A DNA stretch of 64,000 bases from Tethya wilhelma (taxonomy: Eukaryota; Porifera; Demospongiae; Tethyida; Tethyidae), in contig CAXIPT010000001.1 of the NCBI GenBank assembly GCA_964030475.1, positions 23,365,532 through 23,429,531 of the forward strand. Direction: 5' to 3'. Under the pieces are notes generated by a model, which was not told the DNA's origin, did no database searches, and worked only from the letters and a program-made list of their open reading frames with translations. Each line of letters opens with the position of its first letter. Position 1 is the first letter of the stretch. A program made the translations under genes and the position numbers. Shown here piece by piece: positions 55,471 to 64,000 of this stretch.

Positions 55471-55646
55471 TGCTAAGAGCAGCCACAAATCTAGTAGTAT
55501 GATTCACTATAGTCTGCTAGCTAAAGTAATTAACCACACACATGCACATTCACTTCCTCTTGTATTCGTCAATTGTATCCATTGATTATCTCAGCGTGTT
55601 TTTGCACTTGTGCAGTTGACAAGAAATCTTAATTTTTGTCTTCTAG

Positions 55647-58104
55647 CTATACCTACCAGTGGTTTAAGGACAATAGCATAATCTCTAGTCAAACACAATC
55701 AACTCTCTCTTTCTCTTCTCCCCAACTCTCTGATGCTGGACTGTACAGATGTAGAGTCAATTTTAGTTATGACAGCCTAAGTCAAGATATCATGAATGGG
55801 AGTAACACTCAGGATCTGACTCTTAGGAGTAAGAATGACTACATGTATAGTAAAAATTCAGAAAATAATCCATTATCATCTCATTATGTTTCAGTTCCCC
55901 CTGCTACTGCTATTACTGTAATTGCCTCTCCTAATGGCTCTCAATTCGCTGGCTCCTCTCTCACTCTGACCTGTTTCATTGAGTTGAGTGAAGCAGTTGA
56001 GGGCATTCCAGTGACTGTAAACATAGTGTGGAGTGGACCATCTGGGACACAGTTCACTGCCACTACCTCTACTGCTACCATAGTGACTGCTACAACCTAC
56101 ACCAGTACAGCCATGCTCTCCTCAATTGAGATCAGTGACTCTGGAAACTACACCTGTACAGCTACTGTTAGTTCATCATCTCAGTATTACACTGATAGTG
56201 ATGGAGTCTCAGGAATTTACAGTCTTATTGTTGGTATGTCTTTGCACGTTAACTTATAACTGACAACAGTTATTTTGACTGATGTGATGTATCAAACAAA
56301 TGATATTATAGCCTCTCTCTCAGTCTCAATCACTCCTCTTGGAACTGATGTTGCTGGTGAAGAGTACAATCTGTCTTGTGTGGCGATCCTAGTCAACCTA
56401 GCAACCATCCCGTCTTTCTCCTGGACTGGTCCTCCCAATGATAGTTCTCTTCCCAGTGATACCAGGATGGTGTCTGATGTGATGTCAATAGGCTCTACCC
56501 ACACTAGCACCCTAAGCTTTAATCCACTACGATCATCTCACGAAGGGAGCTACACATGTACAGTAACAGTGGAGACTGTGATAGAACTGGAATCCATTCA
56601 AGTCAATGTGGAGGGTAAGTCTTGCATGCTCAGTGTTGATCGTGTCGCACACACTTCCTACCCTCTTCTCCAGCACCTGTCATCACTGCCATGGTCAGTG
56701 GCAGTAATGAAACTTTAGGAGAGAGCTACTCCCTCACCTGCACTGTCACTGGGGCTGACCGAATCAACCCCACCATAACCTACCAGTGGTTCAAGGACAA
56801 TACTGTGATCTCAGATGAAACAGAATCAACTCTCTCCTTCTCTTCTCTCAGTCTCTCTGATGCTGGACAGTACAGATGTGATATCACAGTTAACTCTACA
56901 TATCTGACACAGTCAATTGCTAACATGAGCAACATTGCCGATGTGAAACTTAGAAGTGAATATATCTGAGTGTGCATGGCATTATACCTGTTTATGGTGT
57001 TACAATTGTTATCAACAATCATGCATGGTATCTTATTTTCATTTTCATGTAGTTCCCCTTCCTAGTGCTGTGGTTGTCACCTCCTCTCCTGGTGATGAAG
57101 GTGGTACAAGTGGCTCCTCTATCACTCTGACCTGTTCCATTGAGTTGAGTGAATCAGTGGACATTCCAGTGAGTGTGAACACAATGTTAAATGGACCATC
57201 TGGGATGCAGTTCAACTCCATTGCTAAGAAGACTAACACTGGTTGTACTGAGGCATGCACCTACACAAGCTCAGCCAGCTTCAGTTCATCAGTGTCCACT
57301 GATTCTGGAGAGTTCACTTGTACAGTCACTGTCTCTTCAACAGTTCCATTTGTAGAGACCAGCCCCGAGGCCACAGGGAGGAAGAGGGTTGAAGGTAATA
57401 TCTCATAAATGAATGAAACACATGAAGCTAATATTTACATGTTATGATTCTCTTCCCTAGATGTCCTCCAGAGGATTCAACTGAAGATGAGGCGGACTGA
57501 GGATTGCATTGCCTGGAACGTAAGTTTAGACTCAAATTTTAATTCTACAGTCACTGCATGTTCTATGCAAGCCTGCTTCTAGCTATTTTTTTGCCTTTGA
57601 TTTTATACCATGTCAGTAATACTTGCTAATCTTAATTGTACATGGGGGGAAAAATCTTGATATCTACAGTTTGACTCAAACCCATGCCCTTTGAATTGTA
57701 GTCAAATGCTTTCACCACTGCATGAGCTATACTATTAACTGATAGTCATTGTAATCGAGATGCCTGCGATGATCAAGATTTCTTTCAACCTGTAGGTCAA
57801 TAAGGCAAATGAGATTCGTTCCTACATCTTTGGTGAGCTGCAACAAGCCATTTCTTCAAGGTGCCATTATGAGCTGCCCAAAGAGAACCTCTTCAATGGA
57901 GTGTTCAGTTGCCTTGGCTCCCATGAGGAGACCACCTACAGGAGCACCATCATTGGCACAGAGACAACCACCGCCACACAGCTGGAGGAGTGCCTCCAGG
58001 ACTGGGTGACCTCTGACCCCACTCTCACCATCCAGTGGTATGCTGTGAAACTGGACCCAAAGTGCCCAGTCAACGTTTCCTCCCTGGGAGACCCAGAGTG
58101 TTGA
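55647..58104 (+). CDS. Secreted Ig-superfamily protein with an unrecognised cysteine-containing C-terminal region (5' incomplete)
   Basis: Exons: 55647-55828, 55895-56233, 56312-56614, 56674-56955, 57053-57394, 57461-57519, 57798-58104. The Ig exons begin and end in phase 1, so domains can be shuffled, while the first block starts in the middle of an Ig fold (TYQWFKDNSIISSQTQS, then DAGLYRC). The four following exons each encode one Ig-like domain with the usual Cys pair and D(S/A)GxYxC motif. The last two exons encode about 120 residues (RIQLKMRRTEDCIAWN, ELPKENLFNGVFSCLGSHEE, QLEECLQDWV, KLDPKCPVNV) with six cysteines and no transmembrane segment, ending EC-stop. A polyadenylation signal lies at 58119. 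The missing first half of Ig 1 and leader could be a real truncation or lie upstream unseen. Recognition or adhesion role inferred. Confidence 0.75.
57662..57735 (-). other. tRNA-like sequence, probable SINE fragment
   Basis: On the minus strand: TAGCTCATGCAGTGGTGAAAGC (A-box and D-arm like), a perfect 5-bp anticodon-type stem TTTGA/TCAAA around a 7-nt loop CTACAAT, and GGGTTTGAGTCAAAC (B-box like). Related to the piece at 37174. It lies in the last intron of the first Ig gene. Acceptor pairing is poor, so I read it as a SINE head and not a working tRNA. Confidence 0.45.
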
Positions 58105-58784
58105 AGGGAGAGGGGTTGAATAAAATATGCATAAAACAGTCCAAATGTTGACTTTTTATAGTATGCCTAGCTTCAAAGCTTACTATAGTGTTTAGAAAAC
58201 TTAAATACACAAGTCTTAGAATCACATTAATGGTAGTTTACATACATTATTTTGATGGAAAGATGTTTGTGGTTAGACATCCCGTAAACATTTAAGTATT
58301 GGTTCATATGACGTCAGTATTTCTATGCCGATTGCCAAATTGCCAAATTACCGAATTTAATGTACCTCAATAATATTATTTCCATCACATTGTTTGTATC
58401 ATGGAAATAATATTAGTGGCTATTTATTTTATTAGTGTAGTGGCTGGTACATACACATGCACATTATGGTTTATATAATTATAGTCATGCCATGCATAAT
58501 TATTATTGTCTATTTGTAGCTGTTGAATAGACTCATTCCCAATGAGGCTAGCTGTTGAAAGTAGTTTGTTTTCTCTTAAAACAATGTTTGTTTTGTCAGT
58601 TTCTATGAGTATAGTTTAATGTCAGCTAACATTCTACGTAACTTGAATTGTTTATCAGAAGTGTTATAGCACTTACACTACATTGCAGAGATCATGCACA
58701 GTTGTAGATCAGTGCTTGTACGTGTAAATTCATGTTCATAGCTATAATCTACAGTTTTGGTGTGTTTTTCAACTTCAAACAATT
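58105..58784. other. 3' UTR of Ig gene 1 and spacer to Ig gene 2
   Basis: AATAAA at 58119-58124, 15 bases after the stop, is the likely polyadenylation signal. The rest is AT-rich promoter and spacer sequence for the next gene; no further feature seen. Confidence 0.55.
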
Positions 58785-61700
58785 ATGGAAGTAGTATTCA
58801 ACCATCAGCCTTTACTTTTCTCAGTGCTACTTAGTTGCCTGCTGTTTCAACTGAATGTTTGCAGAGGACAAGGTAAATGGTTAATGTTTATTGATTGACA
58901 GTCATTCAGGCTTTTATAACTGTCACCATTTTCTGATTCACATACAGTGTTCATGTTGGGAGATGTGTCCTATTCTCATGGTGACACTGTCCTACTCAGT
59001 GATATTGGAGACACCCAGGCTGATCCTCCTGGGAATGGTCTAATTTGTAGGACTACACAGACTGACTGTTGTGGAAGTACTGCTGGCTCTGTACGTAGAG
59101 GAGACTTCTTTTATCCTGATGAAACATCCATGGTCCCTAATAGAGCTACAGCTGTGATGGCTGGTAGTGATGGTCTTCTCAGAGGAAGAGGAGCTCAGTC
59201 TATTGTTCTCCAAGGATTCTCTGGACCCTCTACTACTCTTCCACCCTCTGGAGCCTATCGCTGTGTGATTCCTGATTCTAGTAATAACCCTCGTGATGAT
59301 TTCACTATTAATATTTATAGTGGTGCTGGTAAGTTTATCATGGCTCTCAAAGTCCTCTATATAGCTTCCAATGTAGTTCATCAGGATGAAATCCCTTTCT
59401 CTTCCCCACCACATGTAGGCATACAATGTGGCGGTACAGTCTGTATTGATGGTGCTACCTGTACTAGCTCTACCTCTGATACTTGTACCTGTCCAACTTA
59501 CTTTACTGGAAATGGAAGGTTTGGTTCTGGAGGGACTGGCTGTACACCAGCTGTAGGTGAGATCATTTTGCCATGATTGAATTGCTTATGTCAATTTCTG
59601 ATCAATATCCCTACAATAATATGGTTCGCTAGCAGCACGCAGAAGGCTGGGGATGAGGCTAGCGGATCATATTATTGTGGCTGATGATTCGCTACAATCT
59701 TGCTTAATTGACTATAGCGTACAAAAATATTTAATTGGCAGTGTTTTGTGACTATATACAGTAACCATTGATATCTCCATCACTCCCTCTGGATCTCCAA
59801 CTGAAAGACAGGCATACTCTTTGACTTGTTCAGCTTCTGTTGAAGGAACTCCTGACCCTCCATCATTGCCAGTGGCTGGGACCAGATGGCATGAGAGTCA
59901 CCTCCTCTGACTCACTGACCATCACTAACCCATCTCCCACCTCCACTAGACTACAGTTTGATCCACTGCAATCATCACATGGAGGGAGCTATTCATGTAA
60001 AGCGACGGTGGGAACTGTGATAGAAATGAGATCTATTCAAGTCAATGTGCACAGTAAGTCTTGACATGCTCAGTACAATACCAGTCAAATTGAACGTAAC
60101 TGTTACACTGCTCTATATTTATCTTATCAGTACCACCAGCTTTTCTCACCATCACACTATCTCCTGAGGGGGGCCAGTACGTTGTTGAAGATTCCCTAAC
60201 AATGACTTGTGCCATTGAATTGAATGAGGCAGTGGATACACCTATGATTGTTAGTACCTCGTGGACCAAGAATGGCTCTCCACTGGTGTCAGATGACAGT
60301 GGTCGTGTCATGATTGTAGAATCTGATACTACTAGAGTGATAGTGTTCACCTCACTCTGTGGCAGTGATCAAGGGATGTACACTTGTACAGTCAATGTTG
60401 CCTCAGCTGACATGATCATGGCTACTGTATCAAGAGAGCAAAGTTTCTCGAGTAGGTGTTGGACTAAAATTGTATACAATAATATTTTACAGTAATACAT
60501 GCATTCTTCATTAAATTTTGTGCACGCAGTTCCCATTCAGCTGATATTTCGTGGTGTCTCTTACCCCAACAACAGTGTACTACCACTGAATGATGTTGGA
60601 GAATCCTCCACTGGCAGTGCTATATCCTGTGTTACTGAACTAACTCGATGTTGCATCAACACAGATCGCTGGCACTATCCCAATGGATCACGTGTGTATA
60701 ATAATGCTGATTTCTCCACAGTTAGTCCACAAAATGGTACTGTATGGTTTAATCGTTTGAGCAATACTCAGTCTCCAACTGGATCATTCTGCTGTACACT
60801 ACCTGATAACAGTGCTGATATACCGGACGGTCCTGTAACAATCCACACATTGTGTGTTAGTCTAGGTAAAAGATAGTATTGATAGTGATTCATACTTTAA
60901 CTGCTGGTCTCTCTCTTGTCTCAGTGACAGTCAGTGTCTCCATCACCCCCTCTTCAGTCAGTCCTGCTGTTGGTAGTCAACACACACTGACCTGTGCTGA
61001 TAATCTCAATGGAGCTAGCCTAGTTAACCCCACTGTAACCTACCAGTGGTTGAAGGACAAAACTGTGATCTCTAATCAAACACAATCAACTCTTTCCTTC
61101 TCTTCTCTCAGTCTCTCTGATGCTGGACAGTACAGATGTAATGTCACTGTTAGTTCATCCTTTCTAAGTCAAGATATCATGTACTATGGGAGTAACACTC
61201 AAGATCTGACTCTTGAAAGTAAGCAGATAATTCTACAGTCCATATTCAATTTGATTATCATCTGATAACCCTCTGACCTCTAGTCCCCCCTCCTACTGCT
61301 GTGAAACTAACTGCCTCTCCTGCTGGTACCATCTTCACTGGCTCCTCTCCCACTCTGACCTGTTTTATTGAGTTGAGCATATTAGTGGGCACACGAGTGA
61401 CTGTAAACACAGTGTGGAGTGGACCATCTGGGACACAGTTCACTGCTACTACCTCTACTGCTACCATGGTGACTGCTACAACCTACACCAGTACAGCCAT
61501 GCTCTCTTCAGTTGAGATCAGCGACTCTGGAAACTACACCTGTACAGCTACTGGTAGTTCATCATCTCAATATCTCACTGATAGTAATCCAAGACTAGGA
61601 ACTTATAGGCTCACTGTTGGTATGATGTTATCAGCAATAATTGTAAGACATCATTCAAAATTTATTCCCTTTTCATTAGCCCTCAGGCCCTCTCGAGCTC

Positions 61701-63036
61701 CCTCCTCTCCTACCATTGTGACTGCCACCTCTGACCCCACATCCATCAACGTCACTTGGAGCCAACCACATGGAGAGGTTGTGGAGAGATATGAGATAAC
61801 ATACTCCTTCCAGGGACCATGTTCTGACACCATAGACAATGCACATTCTTGATGGTTTCTTCCAGCCAAGGATGAGTTACATCTTTGAAGTGATTGCCAT
61901 CAATATAGGAGGATTATTTTTTAGTCCAGCTGCCTCTGTATCCGTGGAAATACCAACACCTGAAGGTAAGTATTGCTGTCATTGACTACTAAAAATGAAA
62001 CCTGCATAACTTGTACAGTTTATGACTGTAGCATCGATTGGTTGTATGTGATGTCATTCAGGTGTTGGTTTTCATCTCAATGGTACACACTATGGTAACA
62101 ACAGTATTGTGACACTGGATGAGATTGGTGAAAATTGTACTGCTCTGTTCTGTCTTACTAACAATACTGTCTGTTGTAGAAGATCAGACACTCCAGGAGA
62201 TCATGGCGTTGGAGAATGGTTCTTCCCCAATGGAACTTCAGTCAACAATGCTGCCTCTGGTGATTCCATTTACAGAGGTAGAGGTCCCAGCTATGTTCAT
62301 CTTCAACGTAGTAACAATGCTGTAGCAACTGGAGTCTTCCACTGTGAGATACCTGATGCAAGTGGAACTAACCAAAAACTCTATGTTGGAGTGTACCCTG
62401 TGACCTCTGGCTCTCCCTCCATCACTGGCCTAGTCTATGATCGATCCAGCCTCACTCTGACCTGTACACCTCTACTGGTGGTCCTGCTACCACTGTCTCT
62501 TGGACCAAGAATGGCCAACCAGTGGAGATTGATGGAATTACCTACCATCAGAGTCAGAGGGTTGTGGATGCCAGCACAGCTACTTATGAGAACACTCTGA
62601 CAAGTAACAATGCTTCTAACTTAGAAGGCAACTTTACATGCAGTGTCAGAAACACAAGAGGAAGTGAAGACCAAACTACACTTCTAGCCGGTATACATGC
62701 ATGCATGCAGATTCTAATTCATTTTCTATAATTATTATGTATATATAGGCTCATGCAATGTGTTTCATATGTTTTCCATGGATGCAGGTATAATAGTCCA
62801 AAATGATCAGTTTATTGTTGGAATGTCAGCGGAACTTACCTGTACTAGTGATATATCAGTGGATCGAATCGAGTGGCTGGACAGTGAGAGATTTGTTGTA
62901 GCCACAGCAACATCAACAAACCACCTTGAATTAACATTCAACCTAGTCAATGACAGTATCCACAGTTCAGTGTATACCTGCCAAGTCACTAAAGATGGAT
63001 CAATAAACGAAGACAGTACCAGAATCACTGTCATTG
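58785..63036 (+). CDS. Ig/EGF/FN3 extracellular protein with three frame breaks (3' end not found)
   Basis: Leader exon 58785-58872 (MEVVFNHQPLLFSVLLSCLL, ending GQ, phase 1). Then: 58948-59328 (unnamed module with ICRTTQTDCCGS and YRCVIPDSS), 59419-59556 (EGF-like, CxxxxCxCP spacing), 59762-60053 (Ig), 60131-60451 (Ig), 60530-60865 (second CC module, RCCINTDRWHYP), 60925-61218 (Ig), 61284-61619 (Ig), 61680-61965 (FN3: TSINVTWSQP), 62062-62690 (third CC module VCCRRSD, then Ig), 62788-63036 (Ig). The frame breaks at about 59868 (one extra C), about 61850 (stop TGA within FN3) and about 62464 (two extra bases). Elsewhere phases agree. It is either a decaying gene or one with sequencing errors. 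Close relative of gene 1, from which Ig domains at 61284 and 55895 are nearly identical. No transmembrane segment is reached before the window ends. Confidence 0.65.
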
Positions 63037-63081
63037 GTAAGAATACTGTGATAAAACTAACAATTATTGTTGTATGTATTA

Positions 63082-63204
63082 CTTATTGCATGGGCTTGAG
63101 TGCCACACGGATCTTTTGGCACAGTAGTAACATAGTGCCCGAGGGTTGTACGTCACTACTGTGCCAATAAATTCGTGTGGCACGAGAGAAGCCCATGCAA
63201 TAAG
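63082..63204. repeat. Long imperfect palindrome
   Basis: CTTATTGCATGGGCTT (63082-63097) is the exact inverse of 63189-63204. Inner segments GTGCCACACG/CGTGTGGCAC and TTGGCACAGTAGT/ACTACTGTGCCAA also pair, so almost the whole 123 bp can fold. MITE-like or a foldback element, in the presumed next intron of the Ig gene. Confidence 0.8.
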
Positions 63205-64000
63205 CAATTTGTTGCATGAAGAAAGGTTGAATTGTGTACTACAATGGCTAGCGAACTAATTTCTGTCTAGATGATCCACCAAAGAACACAGAGAAAGTTT
63301 GCCATCTCAAGAACCTTGAAACGATAACATATTAACCTTCCGACTCAAATTGACAAGTTTTCGGGTAACATGGAAAGTTTTCTGGCAAAAAAGAATTAAG
63401 TTTTCTGACAACATAGAAAGTTTTCTGGCAACAAAGAAACATTTTTCGGGCACAACTACTAGCTGCACGCTCTTTCTCTCACTGGTTTTTCAACAAATGA
63501 ATCCAAATTGATGTCACGTTACTATAGAGCATGCAACCGCCTGTTCCTAGGAAAGTGACGTATTGCGGGCTTGTTTCCTTGTTTCTTAAGTAGCACATGA
63601 AAAGAATCAGCTGTTACTATCAACACAATTCCCATGCCATATGGCATATATTGGCATACCAACACCTTTGATATTATGTGGCTTCATGCAACAACACAAT
63701 GTTGTTTTAGTTTGAGGTGTAAGTTGATCTGTCTAGAATTGTTTTCGGAAAGCTGGAAGCAGGTCAATTTGTGTAACAATTAAAATGATCCTTTCACTGG
63801 AATCTGTTCCAAAATCATGCCAGTTATAATGCTATGATAATGACCATTTTCACTAAATTTGTCCAAGTTTGAAGCAATCATAATATAGCTCGAATATCAT
63901 ATATACCTCCTATGATCTTGAAACTTGTTCTGTATGTACAGAATCTTGAGTACTGTGCAATCAGATTAATTTTTTCATAAAGGGGGGGCACAAGGAAAAA
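63205..64000. other. No supported exon
   Basis: Short repeats of the type AAAGTTTTCTGGCAA occur around 63376-63445. I see no Ig-type exon or splice pair; probably an intron or 3' flank of the preceding gene. Confidence 0.4.

Overview
The window looks like genomic DNA of an early-branching animal, most probably a demosponge (Amphimedon-like). It has compact genes with many short GT-AG introns, orthologues of conserved animal genes (importin-13, MSH4), an ankyrin-Roc-COR-death-domain protein, secreted immunoglobulin/EGF/FN3 proteins, a fibrinogen-like cysteine-rich family typical of sponges and cnidarians, and many small inverted-repeat elements. The species call is an inference from gene content.

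Layout. 1-1305: first exon of an unrecognised minus-strand gene, sharing a GC-rich divergent promoter with IPO13. 1798-15483: complete importin-13 gene, which I resolve into 26 exons encoding 959 residues. Its fourth intron carries a nested minus-strand gene for a secreted protein with a minisatellite-encoded SSGLDTL repeat and a fibrinogen-like C-terminal module. 16291-16968: broken HNH-nuclease-like gene. 17484-18908: single-exon MACPF (perforin-like) plus Vps62-like protein. 19332-21767 (minus): single-pass membrane protein with a beta-helix ectodomain of GGAIY-type repeats. 21982-26783: ANK-Roc-COR-death protein with frame breaks.

26.8-48.7 kb is a poorly assembled, multi-haplotype region split by single N characters at 31301, 32661, 40363, 47465 and 48703. 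The MSH4 gene (minus strand, 39969-32812, about 889 residues recovered) is intact in the 32662-40362 contig. Its 5' half appears again as an exact inverted copy at 28576-31300. The two copies end exactly at Ns, the signature of a missed contig overlap. A third, diverged copy at 40364-44866 contains a 2.3-kb LINE insertion absent from the other copies. A second, intact version of the ROCO C-terminus lies at 31302-32244.

48.9-51.3 kb is an AT-rich satellite of roughly 210-bp units that switches orientation once. 53.7-54.9 kb is a 5'-truncated Penelope-like retroelement, with a hammerhead-like motif at its 3' side, inserted in a broken gene for an extracellular protein. 55.6-63.0 kb holds two tandem Ig-superfamily genes on the plus strand. 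The first ends in an unrecognised cysteine-containing C-terminal region. The second mixes Ig, EGF, FN3 and an unnamed CC module, carries three frame breaks, and runs to within 1 kb of the window end.

Working together: IPO13 (nuclear transport) and MSH4 (meiotic recombination) are housekeeping or germline genes with no link to their neighbours. The MACPF, ROCO-death, beta-helix membrane, fibrinogen-like and Ig proteins are the kinds of surface and defence proteins that are expanded in sponges. The sequence gives no evidence that they form one pathway.
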